From contig JAEURA010000328.1 of assembly GCA_016789005.1 (NCBI GenBank), positions 1 to 40,069 of the forward strand: a stretch of DNA of 40,069 bases, given 5' to 3'. This document shows positions 16,878 to 25,144 of this stretch, one piece after another (within the stretch, counting starts at the first letter, position 1; each line of letters starts with the position of its first letter). Made by a program: the position numbers and the translations under genes. The notes below the pieces were generated by a model. It saw only the letters and a program-made list of their open reading frames with translations. It was not told the origin of the DNA and did no database searches. This stretch comes from Anaerolineae bacterium (lineage in GTDB: Bacteria > Chloroflexota > Anaerolineae > Aggregatilineales > Phototrophicaceae).

Positions 16878-17750
16878 TCAGCGCATGCGCGGATCGAGCA
16901 GGTCGCGCAGGCTGTCTCCGATGAAATTGAAGGCGATCACCAGCGAAGCGATTGCCATGCCGGGGAAGAGCCAGGTCCACCACTGGTCGAAGTAGTCGAT
17001 ACCGACCGCCACCATGCGTCCCCATTCCGGCGAGGTGGGTTCTGGACCGAGACCGAGGAAGCTCAACCCGGCGAAGGTCAGGATGGCGTTGCCGATGTCC
17101 AGGGTGGTCAGGATGATCGCCGGGGCGATGCAGTTGGGCAGCACCGTCCGCCACAGGATATAGGCGCGCGGTGCGCCCAGGCAGGCTGCCGCCTCGACGT
17201 ATTCCATCTGCTTGACCTTCAGCACCATGCCGCGCACCAGACGGGCGTAGCTGGGCCACCAGACGACGACCAGGGCGATGATGGCGTTGCGGATGTCGGG
17301 TCCGAGCGCGGCGGTGATCGCCATCGCCAGGATGATCGTCGGAAACGCCATGAACAGTTCGGTCAGGCGCATGATCACTTCATCCCAGATGCCGCCGACA
17401 AAGCCGGCGACCGCTCCGATGACCGTGCCGATCAGGCTGCCGATGATGATGACGGAGACGCCCGCCGGGATGGTGATGCGCGCCCCGAAGAGCACCCGGC
17501 TGTAGATGTCGCGCCCCAGTTCGTCGGTCCCCCACAGATGGGCGGCGCTCGGCGGCTGAAGGCGCGAGGCGATGTCCTGCGCCAGGATGTCATGCGTCGC
17601 CAGGGACGGGGCGAGGGGCGCTGCCAGCACCCAGGCGAAAATAACGACCGCGCCAATGACCAGCAGCGGGTTCCGGCGAGCGATGTAGACCGCCCGGTTC
17701 AGCGCCTTACGCCGCGCGGATGCGGGGGTCAAGGAAATAGTAGAGGACAT
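16878..17750 (-). CDS. Peptide-type ABC importer permease (DppC/OppC family)
   Basis: A 290-residue inner-membrane permease with six predicted helices. The N-terminal cytoplasmic stretch is followed by PLLVIGAVVIFAWVLAAPLAP, then the OppC/DppC N-terminal domain signature PSAAHLWGTDELGRDIYSRVLFGARITI. The EAA coupling loop is VEAAACLGAPRAYILWRTVLPN. The C-terminus (FIGDSLRDLLDPRMR) is canonical. The gene begins inside the 3' end of the dppB-like gene (44-base overlap). No DppD/DppF ATPase genes follow: the next gene downstream is an unrelated exporter ATPase, so the importer must borrow ATPases encoded elsewhere. The substrate may be di- or oligopeptides; nickel or other solutes are also handled by this family. 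Confidence 0.9.
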   Translation of the reverse strand: MSSTISLTPASARRKALNRAVYIARRNPLLVIGAVVIFAWVLAAPLAPSLATHDILAQDIASRLQPPSAAHLWGTDELGRDIYSRVLFGARITIPAGVSVIIIGSLIGTVIGAVAGFVGGIWDEVIMRLTELFMAFPTIILAMAITAALGPDIRNAIIALVVVWWPSYARLVRGMVLKVKQMEYVEAAACLGAPRAYILWRTVLPNCIAPAIILTTLDIGNAILTFAGLSFLGLGPEPTSPEWGRMVAVGIDYFDQWWTWLFPGMAIASLVIAFNFIGDSLRDLLDPRMR

Positions 17751-18726
17751 CGACGATCAGATTCACAATCACGTAGATACTGGCGATCAGGATGCTCACC
17801 CCCATGATCGCCGGGAAATCCTGCGAAGTGGAGGCGCGGAACATATAACGCCCGATTCCGGGCCAGGCGAAGATCGATTCCGTCAGCACCGCGCCGGAGA
17901 GCAGCGAGCCATAGGACAAACCGATCACCGTGACAATCGGGACCATCGCGTTCGAGAGACCATGACGTAGCACCACGACTCGTTCGCGCAGCCCTTTGGA
18001 GCGAGCAGTGCGCATGTAGTCGGCGCGCAGCACTTCGAGCATCGACGAGCGGGTGATGCGGCTGATGATGCCGGAGATGTACATGCCCAGCACCAGCGAG
18101 GGCAGCACCAGACGCGACAGAGCATCGCGGAAGACGATCCAGTTCCCCGCCAATGCGCTGTCGATCAGGAACAGTCCGGTGACGTTGGGCGGCGGGGTCA
18201 GCCGTGCGCCGAGCCGACCGGGACCGGCGACCCATCCCAGTTCGGCATGCAGCACCGTCAAGCCGACCAGCGCCAGCACGAAGACCGGCACGCTCACGCC
18301 GATCAAGCCGAAGGCGCGCACCAGATAGTCGATCAGCCGGTTCTGCCACACCGCCGAGATGATGCCGAAGACGACGCCGAGAACGACGCCGGCGACCGTG
18401 CCGGTTGTCGCCAGTTCGATGGTCGCCGGCAGGTAGCGGGCGATGTCCTCGGCGATAGGCTGGCGCGACTTGATCGACCTGCCGAAGTTGCCCTGCAGCA
18501 GGTTGCCCAGGTAGGTGAGATACTGCTCGACCGGCGGCTTATCCAGCCCCCATTCCTTGCGGAACGCCTCGACCAGCTCCGTGTTGTTGAGCTGGCTTTG
18601 CGGCAGGTTGGCGTTGATCGGGTCGGACGGGACCGCGTTGGCGATCACGAAGGCGACCAGCGTGATTCCCAGCAGGATGGGGATGGTGAAGATCACCCGG
18701 CGCAGGACGTAAAGGTGGATCGGCAT
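17707..18726 (-). CDS. Peptide-type ABC importer permease (DppB/OppB family)
   Basis: A 339-residue permease. Canonical N-terminus YVLRRVIFTIPILLGITLVAFVI, then the periplasmic loop DPINANLPQSQLNNTELVEAFRKEWGLDKPPVEQYLTYLGNLLQGNFGRSIKSRQPIAEDI typical of DppB. The EAA loop is DYMRTARSKGLRERVVVLRHGLSNA, and the end is LVDVLYYFLDPRIRAA. Six membrane helices are predicted. The ATG at 18726 has no Shine-Dalgarno, so translation is probably weaker than for the binding protein. The 54-base spacer upstream contains a strong hairpin (18741-18774). It forms the channel with the DppC-like protein. Confidence 0.92.
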   Translation of the reverse strand: MPIHLYVLRRVIFTIPILLGITLVAFVIANAVPSDPINANLPQSQLNNTELVEAFRKEWGLDKPPVEQYLTYLGNLLQGNFGRSIKSRQPIAEDIARYLPATIELATTGTVAGVVLGVVFGIISAVWQNRLIDYLVRAFGLIGVSVPVFVLALVGLTVLHAELGWVAGPGRLGARLTPPPNVTGLFLIDSALAGNWIVFRDALSRLVLPSLVLGMYISGIISRITRSSMLEVLRADYMRTARSKGLRERVVVLRHGLSNAMVPIVTVIGLSYGSLLSGAVLTESIFAWPGIGRYMFRASTSQDFPAIMGVSILIASIYVIVNLIVDVLYYFLDPRIRAA

Positions 18727-18740
18727 GAGGTGGGTGTAAA

Positions 18741-18774
18741 GGGCAGGGGGTGGCGGTCCACCTCCTGCCCCTAC
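18741..18774 (-). repeat. REP-like hairpin between the binding-protein and permease genes
   Basis: A 13-base stem with one mismatch (18741-18753 with 18758-18770, loop CGGT), ending in CTAC at 18771-18774, i.e. GTAG at the foot on the minus strand, like the REPs at the RAYT locus. In the minus-strand transcript it stands between the binding-protein stop and the dppB start. Such hairpins often stabilise the upstream message so that binding protein exceeds permease. Confidence 0.55.
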
Positions 18775-18780
18775 GAACTC

Positions 18781-20346
18781 CTATTCGGCGCTGCTGAGGA
18801 TCGCCAGGTCGATGAGCCACTGCGGGTGCCAGACATAGCCCTGCAGGTCGGCTGCGAAGGCGGTCTGGACGTTCGGCTGCAAGAACGGAGCGAAGGCGCC
18901 GCTCTCCTGCATGTAGGTCTGAATATCGGTGAACAGCTGCTCGCGTTCGGCGGGGTCGGTGGCGACGCGGGCGCGGTCGCGCAGCGCCAGGATGTCGCCG
19001 CTGGCGCGTTCATCCGTCCACAGCGCGCGCTCGTTGGCGACCTTGCCGCCGGGCACGAACGCCAGCATGTCGATCGGGTCGAGCACATCGGGACCCCAGA
19101 ACCAGTAGGCAAAGCCCTGCTGACCGCTGCGGTACTGTTCGAGCGAGACGCCCAGTTCACCCGGTTCGAGCGTCACGTTGACGCCGATTTCAGCGAGATC
19201 CGCCTGAATCTTCTGGGCGTTGGTGTCCATGATGACGCCCTGGAAGGTGAAGGTCGGGTACTGAAGGGTGATGTCGAAGCCATCGGCGAAACCGGCTTCC
19301 GCCAGCAGCGCGCGGGCGGCGTCCAGGTCGCGGGCGAGCGCTTTGTCGGGTCCGAAGGCGTACTGCTGACCGACCGCCATGACCGTGCCGGGGGTGATTC
19401 CGCCCCACAGCGCAGCGTAGCCGTCATAGTCGAGCGCCAGGCGGATCGCTTTTGTCACCAGCGGGTTGGAGACCGGACCACCGATTTCCGGGTCGGCATT
19501 CATCAGGATGAAGTGGACGATGTTGCCAGGGGTGCTGGCGATAGCCACGTCGGCATTGCTCTGCAGGCTGGGAATCTGGTCCGCCGTCAGGTCGAGGGCG
19601 ATGTCGATCTCGCCGGATTCCAGCGCAACCTTCTGAGTCGCCGCTTCGGGGATGTTGGTGATGATGATGCGGTCGAAGTACGGCGCCGTGCCCCAGTAGG
19701 CGGGGTTGCGGACCAGCACGGTCTGCACCAGCGGTTCCCAGGCTTCCAGCATGTAGGGACCTGTGCCGGCGGACGTGCCGTTGAGGTAGGACTCGGCGGC
19801 GTCGGCGGTGGCGGCGTCTTCAGCGGCGCTGCCGCCGTTTTCCGTCACCTGGGCGTCGTTGGTGATGCCGAAAGCGTTGTTCGCCAGCACCGACAGGAAC
19901 GACGGATCGACCGCGCTCAGCGTGAAGGTCACGGTGTCGGCGTCGTCGGCGGTGACGCTGGCGATATTGGCGGTCAGGAACGACGGGCTGCCGCCCACGT
20001 ACTTCAGACGCATGACCGAGAAGACCACATCGTCGGCGGTCAGCGCGTCGCCATTGGTGAAGGTGACGCCAGCCCGCAGGTTGAAGGTGTAGGTCAGACC
20101 GTCTTCAGAGATAGTCCAGTCGGTCGCCAGCAGCGGCAGGATGGCGCTGGCGTCAGCGGAGGGGAAGGTGACCAGCGTCTCGTAGGTGACATGGTTGATG
20201 ATGCCGGTGGTCTGGGTGTAGCCCCGCGCCGGGTCGAGCGAGTCCGTGCTTTCGGCGTGACCGACGACCAGCACCTTTTCGTCTTGGGCGAAGGCTGAGC
20301 CGACGATCAGCAGCAGCAGAGCCATCAGGATTGCAAAACGTTTCAT
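18781..20346 (-). CDS. Peptide-type ABC importer substrate-binding protein (SBP family 5)
   Basis: A 521-residue secreted binding protein. The start is the ATG at 20346, eight bases after AGGAG. The signal peptide MKRFAILMALLLLIVGSAFA is followed by QDE; no lipobox Cys is present, so anchoring is unclear. Family-5 blocks are TDSLDPARGYTQTTGIINHVTYETLV, TYTFNLRAGVTFTNGDALTADDVVFS, GTGPYMLEAW, NPAYWG and VTKAIRLALDYDGYA. It captures peptides (or similar solutes) outside the membrane and delivers them to the two permeases downstream. It is divergent from the M24 peptidase gene, which fits peptide scavenging. The 170-base divergent region has no promoter I can call firmly. Confidence 0.93.
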   Translation of the reverse strand: MKRFAILMALLLLIVGSAFAQDEKVLVVGHAESTDSLDPARGYTQTTGIINHVTYETLVTFPSADASAILPLLATDWTISEDGLTYTFNLRAGVTFTNGDALTADDVVFSVMRLKYVGGSPSFLTANIASVTADDADTVTFTLSAVDPSFLSVLANNAFGITNDAQVTENGGSAAEDAATADAAESYLNGTSAGTGPYMLEAWEPLVQTVLVRNPAYWGTAPYFDRIIITNIPEAATQKVALESGEIDIALDLTADQIPSLQSNADVAIASTPGNIVHFILMNADPEIGGPVSNPLVTKAIRLALDYDGYAALWGGITPGTVMAVGQQYAFGPDKALARDLDAARALLAEAGFADGFDITLQYPTFTFQGVIMDTNAQKIQADLAEIGVNVTLEPGELGVSLEQYRSGQQGFAYWFWGPDVLDPIDMLAFVPGGKVANERALWTDERASGDILALRDRARVATDPAEREQLFTDIQTYMQESGAFAPFLQPNVQTAFAADLQGYVWHPQWLIDLAILSSAE

Positions 20347-20516
20347 AGAGTCAACTCCTAGCGGCGAAAATACATTACGTGTTCTGTCTGGCGATGCAAT
20401 ATATTCTAGCAAGACTCCGCCCGTGCGCCAATAATGCCATGTGACTTGCGCCAAACGCCTGAAGCGGGGGTATCATTGACGGCGGACAAAATCGTTCTGA
20501 CCCTACGGAGACGGAT

Positions 20517-21656
20517 ATGGATTACAGTCAGCGCCTCATACGGTTTCGCCAGCGCCTCGACGCCGATCTGGCGTTCTTCCCGATCTCGTCCGATCTGAAC
20601 TATCTGACCGGCGTCCCCCGCGACGTGCCCAACTTCGGCGCGGTGCTGCACCCAGGGGCATGGCTGGAAGGTGCATGGATCACCCCGCGTCACGATCCTG
20701 TCCTGACTCTGCCCCGGATGACTGCCGAGTTCGGCGGACTGGAACGGCTGCAGGGGGTGCAGATGCGCGTGCTTGGCGACTGGGACGACCCCGCCAGTCT
20801 GGTGCGCGACATCCTCAAGGGTTTCGCCCTGCCGCCCAAGCCGCGCGTGGCGGTGAGCCACTGGACGGAAGGGGAGACGCTCATCCACCTTCAGGCGATT
20901 CTGCCGGACGCGGTGTTCGTCTCGGCGACCGACATCCTGCGAAAGATGCGGGTGATCAAGTCTGAAGAGGAAGCTGCCGTCATGCGCGAGGCGGGGCGCA
21001 TCACTGAAGCGGCATTCGCCGACGTGATCCCCCTGCTGAAGCACGGCATGACGGAGCTGGAGGTGATCGCCGAGGTCGATTACCAGCTCAAGAAGCACGG
21101 TTCGCTGGGTCCGTCATTCACCACCTCGCTCTACAATTCCGGTCCGAACCATGAGCTGATCTTCGGCGACCGCGAGAAGAAATGGCATCGCCCGCTGCAC
21201 CCGCCGGTGTCGGTGCTGTTCGACTTCGGAGCGGTGCACGACGGCTTCTGCTACGACTACGGGCGGACGGTCAGCTTTGGCGCGCCGGACCCGGCATTCC
21301 AGCAGGTGTACGATCTGGTGATGGCGTCGCAGGCTGCCGGGATCGCCGCGATGAAGGCGGGGCAGGTGACGGCAGAGCAGGTGGACGCCGCCGCGCGCCG
21401 GGTGATCGCCGACGCCGGGTTTGGCGCGGAATTCCGCCACCGGCTGGGACACGGGATCGGCATGGACGTACACGAACCACCGTTCCTGACCAAAGGCGAC
21501 ACCACCGTCCTGCAGGAGGGTATGTGGTTCACCGTTGAGCCGAGCATCATGCGCTACGGCGGTTTTTCGTCGCGCGTCGAGGATGTGGTGGTGGTGCGTC
21601 CCGGCGGCGGCGAAAAGCTGACCAACGGCTGGCAGTCGCTGATCGTGATCGATTAG
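20517..21656 (+). CDS. M24 family metallopeptidase (Xaa-Pro aminopeptidase/creatinase fold)
   Basis: A 379-residue pita-bread-fold enzyme. The N-terminal creatinase-like domain (about 1-145) includes FPISSDLNYLTGVPRD. The catalytic domain (about 150-379) keeps all five metal ligands: D236 and D247 (LFDFGAVHDGFCYDYGRT), H312 (LGHGIGMDVHEP), E341 (WFTVEPSI) and E355 (RVEDVVVV). It should therefore be an active dinuclear aminopeptidase, most likely a prolidase or Xaa-Pro peptidase, acting in the cytoplasm because no signal peptide is seen. ATG 20517 follows GGAG by six bases. It is nine bases upstream of the RidA gene and divergent from the peptide importer, suggesting use of imported proline peptides. 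A creatinase-type role cannot be excluded. Confidence 0.92.
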   Translation: MDYSQRLIRFRQRLDADLAFFPISSDLNYLTGVPRDVPNFGAVLHPGAWLEGAWITPRHDPVLTLPRMTAEFGGLERLQGVQMRVLGDWDDPASLVRDILKGFALPPKPRVAVSHWTEGETLIHLQAILPDAVFVSATDILRKMRVIKSEEEAAVMREAGRITEAAFADVIPLLKHGMTELEVIAEVDYQLKKHGSLGPSFTTSLYNSGPNHELIFGDREKKWHRPLHPPVSVLFDFGAVHDGFCYDYGRTVSFGAPDPAFQQVYDLVMASQAAGIAAMKAGQVTAEQVDAAARRVIADAGFGAEFRHRLGHGIGMDVHEPPFLTKGDTTVLQEGMWFTVEPSIMRYGGFSSRVEDVVVVRPGGGEKLTNGWQSLIVID

Positions 21657-21665
21657 GAGCCGGCG

Positions 21666-22061
21666 ATGCCGCGACAGAATATCTCTACCGGGACGCCCTG
21701 GGAAAAGACGGTTGGCTATTCGCGGGCGGTGCGCGTCGGCGACCATGTGGTGGTCAGCGGCACGACCGCCAGCGACGAAAACGGTGTTGTGCAGGGCGTG
21801 GGCGACATTTACGCGCAGGCGAAGTACATCTTCGACAAGATCGAGCGGGCGCTCAATGCGGCGGGGGCGACCCTTGGCGACGTGGTGCGCGTGCGCATGT
21901 TTGTGACCGACATCGACCAGTGGGAGGCGGTGGGCAGGGCGCACGGTGAACGCTTCGCCGACATCCGCCCGGTCACGACGATGGTCGAGGTCAGCCGGCT
22001 GATCGATCCGCAGCACCTCGTCGAAATCGAAGTCGACGCGCTGATCGGCGCTGCGCCGTGA
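21666..22061 (+). CDS. Rid family enamine/imine deaminase-like protein
   Basis: A 131-residue RidA/YjgF-family protein. Members form trimers that hydrolyse reactive enamines/imines such as 2-aminoacrylate. The conserved arginine that holds the substrate carboxylate is present in RPVTTMVEVSRL, and the C-terminal LVEIEVDALIG strand keeps the family glutamate. The N-terminus GTPWEKTVGYSRAVRVGDHVVVSGTTA resembles the Rid subfamilies other than archetypal RidA, so substrate range may differ. The ATG is preceded by AGGAG overlapping the M24 stop. Its place between a peptidase and an LLM oxidoreductase suggests a catabolic operon that clears imine by-products. Confidence 0.9.
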   Translation: MPRQNISTGTPWEKTVGYSRAVRVGDHVVVSGTTASDENGVVQGVGDIYAQAKYIFDKIERALNAAGATLGDVVRVRMFVTDIDQWEAVGRAHGERFADIRPVTTMVEVSRLIDPQHLVEIEVDALIGAAP

Positions 22062-22068
22062 GCCGACC

Positions 22069-23067
22069 ATGAAATTCAGCCTGCGCCTCAACAACGATCT
22101 GCCGGCGGCGCGCTACGTCGAGATGGCGACCGCCGCCGAAGCCGCCGGCTTTGACCAGTTCTGGGTCAGCCACGATCTGTTTCTGCGCAGCGCTCCGGTC
22201 ATCCTGACGGCATGCGCGCTGGCGACGACGCGCCTGGAGATCGGGACGTGCATCCTCAACCCGTATTCGCAGAACCCGGCGGAGATCGCCATGTTCGCCG
22301 CTACCCTGGACGAGGTCAGCGGCGGGCGCTTCAACCTGGGACTCGCCGCCGGCGCGGGTGAATTTATGAAGTGGATCGGGCTGGAACAGCCGAAGCCGGT
22401 GGCGGCGGTGCGCGAAAGCATCACGGCGATCAACCGTTTGCTCAGCGGCGAAACGGCGGCGGTGGATGGCTCCTTCCTGCGCTGGACAAGCGAGGCGTAT
22501 CTGCGTTTTCCGGCGCGGCGGCGCGTGCCGATCTATGTTGGCGCGATGAGTCCGAACATGCTGCGGCTGATCGGCGAAGCCGCCGACGGCGGGCTGCCGC
22601 TGCTATTCCCGCCGGAGCATTACGAGACGGTCATGCCCTACATCCGCGAAGGAGCGGCGGCGGCGGGGCGGTCCGCCGACGATCTGGATATCGCCGCCTG
22701 CGTTTGGTGCTCGGTGGGCGACGACCTCGCCGCCGCTGAGGATGCGCTGCGCGAGAAGATCGCCTACTACGGGTATGCCCTCAGCCCGCTGATCTGGGAG
22801 CGACTCGGCTTGACGCGGGGGGACTTCGACGGCATCGAACGGGCGGCGATGGTCGAGCGTGACATGGCGAAGGCGAAGGCGCTGGTCACTCCCGCCATGC
22901 TGCGCATCGGCATCGTCGGCACGACGCGCGACCTGATCGAACGGTTGGAGGCGCTGGTCGCGATGGGCGTGAAGCATCTGAGCTTCGGTCCACCCCTGGG
23001 CACAGACCCGCTCGAAGCGGTGCGCGCTATCGGACGCGACGTGATCCCGCATTTCAGGAAGGCTTAG
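22069..23067 (+). CDS. LLM-class (luciferase-like) flavin/F420 oxidoreductase
   Basis: A 332-residue TIM-barrel protein of the bacterial luciferase-like family, near the F420-dependent methylene-tetrahydromethanopterin reductase group. Visible blocks are AATAAEAAGFDQFWVSHDLFLRSAPVILTACALATTRLEIGTCILNPYSQNPAEIAMFAATLDEVSGGRFNLGLAAG and VPIYVGAMSPNMLRLIGEAADG. It should use reduced F420 or FMN to reduce or oxidise a small molecule; the cofactor cannot be decided from sequence. The gap to the RidA gene is seven bases, so it shares the operon. The ribosome binding site is weak. A second, different LLM protein is encoded at 25145-26158. Confidence 0.88.
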   Translation: MKFSLRLNNDLPAARYVEMATAAEAAGFDQFWVSHDLFLRSAPVILTACALATTRLEIGTCILNPYSQNPAEIAMFAATLDEVSGGRFNLGLAAGAGEFMKWIGLEQPKPVAAVRESITAINRLLSGETAAVDGSFLRWTSEAYLRFPARRRVPIYVGAMSPNMLRLIGEAADGGLPLLFPPEHYETVMPYIREGAAAAGRSADDLDIAACVWCSVGDDLAAAEDALREKIAYYGYALSPLIWERLGLTRGDFDGIERAAMVERDMAKAKALVTPAMLRIGIVGTTRDLIERLEALVAMGVKHLSFGPPLGTDPLEAVRAIGRDVIPHFRKA

Positions 23068-23086
23068 GCGGATTCAGAGACGCATC

Positions 23087-23401
23087 ATGCCCGACTTTCA
23101 GCTCTTCGATCTGCGGGTGACGGTCGAACGTATTGAGGGACGCTCGGTCTGCGGCTTGCAGGTTGGCGACTATTTCGATCTGACCGACTCCTGCCGGCTG
23201 CGCCTGCCGCCGGGCAAACACTTCTGCATCTACGCGCTCAGCGCCGTGCTGCCGCTGCTGGCGGCGAAACAGCGCGAACTGGCGGCGGGCGACTGGCTGG
23301 AGCGCGACTCGCTGGTCGCCTGCCCGGACCCGGATGAGCGGCTGATCATGCGCGTCGAACGGCTGGCGCGGCGCACATTGGATAGCGACGATCTGACATG
23401 A
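23087..23401 (+). CDS. Small TIGR04076-like protein of unknown function
   Basis: A 104-residue protein with the pattern of the TIGR04076 family: an N-terminal beta strand (LRVTVERIEGRS), then VCGLQVGDYFDLTDSCRLRLPPGKHFCIYALSAVLPLLAAKQREL, with a Gly-Asp turn and a Cys before the AL(S/x)A helix, and a C-terminal CPDPDERLIMRVER. The family is often small and cysteine-bearing and found beside oxidoreductases; the function is unknown. It is 19 bases after the LLM gene and closes the M24-RidA-LLM operon. The family call is from memory of the pattern. Confidence 0.6.
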   Translation: MPDFQLFDLRVTVERIEGRSVCGLQVGDYFDLTDSCRLRLPPGKHFCIYALSAVLPLLAAKQRELAAGDWLERDSLVACPDPDERLIMRVERLARRTLDSDDLT

Positions 23402-23518
23402 ATTTGGATATTGAGCCTCGACCCAAGTAGTAATATTGATGTTATAGTTAACTTTCGTTAGTGGTGGTAGACTCCTCCTTTCGTGTTTTGGGTTCTCAAC
23501 GAATTGGAGCACGCAACA

Positions 23519-25084
23519 ATGAAGAAATACCGGGCTTTTCGAAACCTGTTAGTCATCCTGTTGACGGTTGCCGGTCTTCGAACTGCGCTTGCGGATTGTC
23601 AACCGCAAGGGACTGACGGCGATGATGTTATTCGGTGCATTGGCAACGATACGGATGGCGTCGATGTGGGACGGGGAAATGATCATGTCACTATCGTAAG
23701 TGGACAGACGCGAGGAGTTCTCAGTCATGGCGGTGACCTGACAGTCGAGGTTCTGCCGGGGGCTACGCTGGGAATTCGCGGATATTCCCGGAATGCTATT
23801 CGCATGATTGGTGATGGCAGTATTCGATCAACAGGCAGGCTTGTTGGCGACAATGGCATTCTTCTTGAGGGAAACGGGACAATCTCGCATCAGGGAGACA
23901 TGTCTGTGACGAAATACGCGGTACTCGCCACCGGCAACGTGTCGATAGTATTCATTGGCAACATCACTGTTCATACAAGTGCAGGAATTTTCGTTGACGC
24001 GTCGACCGTCTGGAGTACGATTCGTCACGAAGGGTCCATTGATGGGGAATGGGGCGGAATTCGCCTGGCTGGCAACGGAGCTATTCATAATGTCGGTGAT
24101 ATTTCTGTACGCATAGATAGTGGTACTGGTATACACCTGACCGCAGATGGAATCGTCATCCAAGAAGGTGATATTGTAGGTCATGTCGGTATTGTAAGCG
24201 GTGGGGATGTGATCATGCGTGGCAGTATTCACGCAACCAAGTACGGAATAACGGTTGCCGACGGCGTCGTAGATTTCGCAGGTACTATCGTGGTAACGGA
24301 TCCTGACGGCACTGCCATTTATGGCTGGGATTATGGCGTGCAGGATCTCCCAGAACCTGCCAGTCAAGTTGTGTTCATTGATGGGGAGATAGACGCCCCA
24401 GCGGCTGTTCGCCTGAATCAGGGTCACGACTATGTCCACATCACCGGAGCCAGTGAAATCAGCGGGCTGATCGATCTGGGAGGAGGTGACGATACGATTG
24501 TCGTTGTCCCAGGAGCGATTATCAACGATTCCATCCTCGGAGGCGAAGGTGCGGAGTTGGTTGGTGACACATTTGCTCTCGGTGATGGTCTGTACTGTGG
24601 AGAGGACATCACCGCAAACCTTCTCTCCGAGAGTATTGGCGCAGCCCTCATAGGCGTCGATCCTGACAGTGGAACGGTTTACTATGAGGGTCAGGTCTAT
24701 CAGATTGAGCAGTTCGAGCAAGTTGTCAACGGCTTGAGCTTCTACGTGTGTTTTCCTCGCATGCACGATGGCCGTATAAACGCCTATGATCACGGCGCGC
24801 CAGCCGCACTCTACTGCACTGGCGCAGGCGGAGTATCAGTATGGGATATCGACGGCTATGGAAACGGAACGTTTCGGTACGCGGCGACTGCCGGTCAGAT
24901 TGAGAGCGCATTAGAAGCAGCTCGGACGGGCACCGCCAACCAACTTGTGAGCGGCGATTCGGAGGGCAATAGACTTTATGCCCTGTCTGATGGACAGTCG
25001 CTGCAGTTCATGGGACCAGAACTGCAGGAACCGGAGAAAACCTATCGATTCATTTTTGATCGCGCTGTGTGTCCACAGACCTAG
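23519..25084 (+). CDS. Secreted beta-solenoid protein with RTX-like turns
   Basis: A 521-residue exported protein; ATG 23519 follows a GGAG. The signal peptide MKKYRAFRNLLVILLTVAGLRTALA ends in ALA before Asp26. Near the N-terminus GTDGDDVIRC and GVDVGRGNDHVTI resemble calcium-binding RTX nonapeptides, and IDLGGGDDTIVV near 320-332 repeats the pattern. Between them, short strands recur about every 20-30 residues with Gly-x-Ile (GDMSV, GNITV, GSIDG, GDISV, GDIVG, GSIHA, GTIVV), which suggests a parallel beta-helix. A C-terminal segment (about 410-521) has several Cys residues. The coding sequence and its upstream region are visibly richer in A+T than the neighbours, suggesting recent acquisition. 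It may be a surface or adhesion protein; I do not recognise a named family. Confidence 0.7.
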   Translation: MKKYRAFRNLLVILLTVAGLRTALADCQPQGTDGDDVIRCIGNDTDGVDVGRGNDHVTIVSGQTRGVLSHGGDLTVEVLPGATLGIRGYSRNAIRMIGDGSIRSTGRLVGDNGILLEGNGTISHQGDMSVTKYAVLATGNVSIVFIGNITVHTSAGIFVDASTVWSTIRHEGSIDGEWGGIRLAGNGAIHNVGDISVRIDSGTGIHLTADGIVIQEGDIVGHVGIVSGGDVIMRGSIHATKYGITVADGVVDFAGTIVVTDPDGTAIYGWDYGVQDLPEPASQVVFIDGEIDAPAAVRLNQGHDYVHITGASEISGLIDLGGGDDTIVVVPGAIINDSILGGEGAELVGDTFALGDGLYCGEDITANLLSESIGAALIGVDPDSGTVYYEGQVYQIEQFEQVVNGLSFYVCFPRMHDGRINAYDHGAPAALYCTGAGGVSVWDIDGYGNGTFRYAATAGQIESALEAARTGTANQLVSGDSEGNRLYALSDGQSLQFMGPELQEPEKTYRFIFDRAVCPQT

Positions 25085-25144
25085 TACAAGCGCGGGCATT
25101 GCTGGGGCTGGGTTGTTGGGGGAACTTGAGAGTAGAGAGAAAGC

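Noticed and set aside
18247-20298. A 683-codon open frame on the plus strand
   Set aside because: It is antisense to the well-recognised binding-protein and dppB genes, is rich in Arg/Gly/Gln/Asp as shadow frames in G+C-rich DNA are, and has no recognisable domain.
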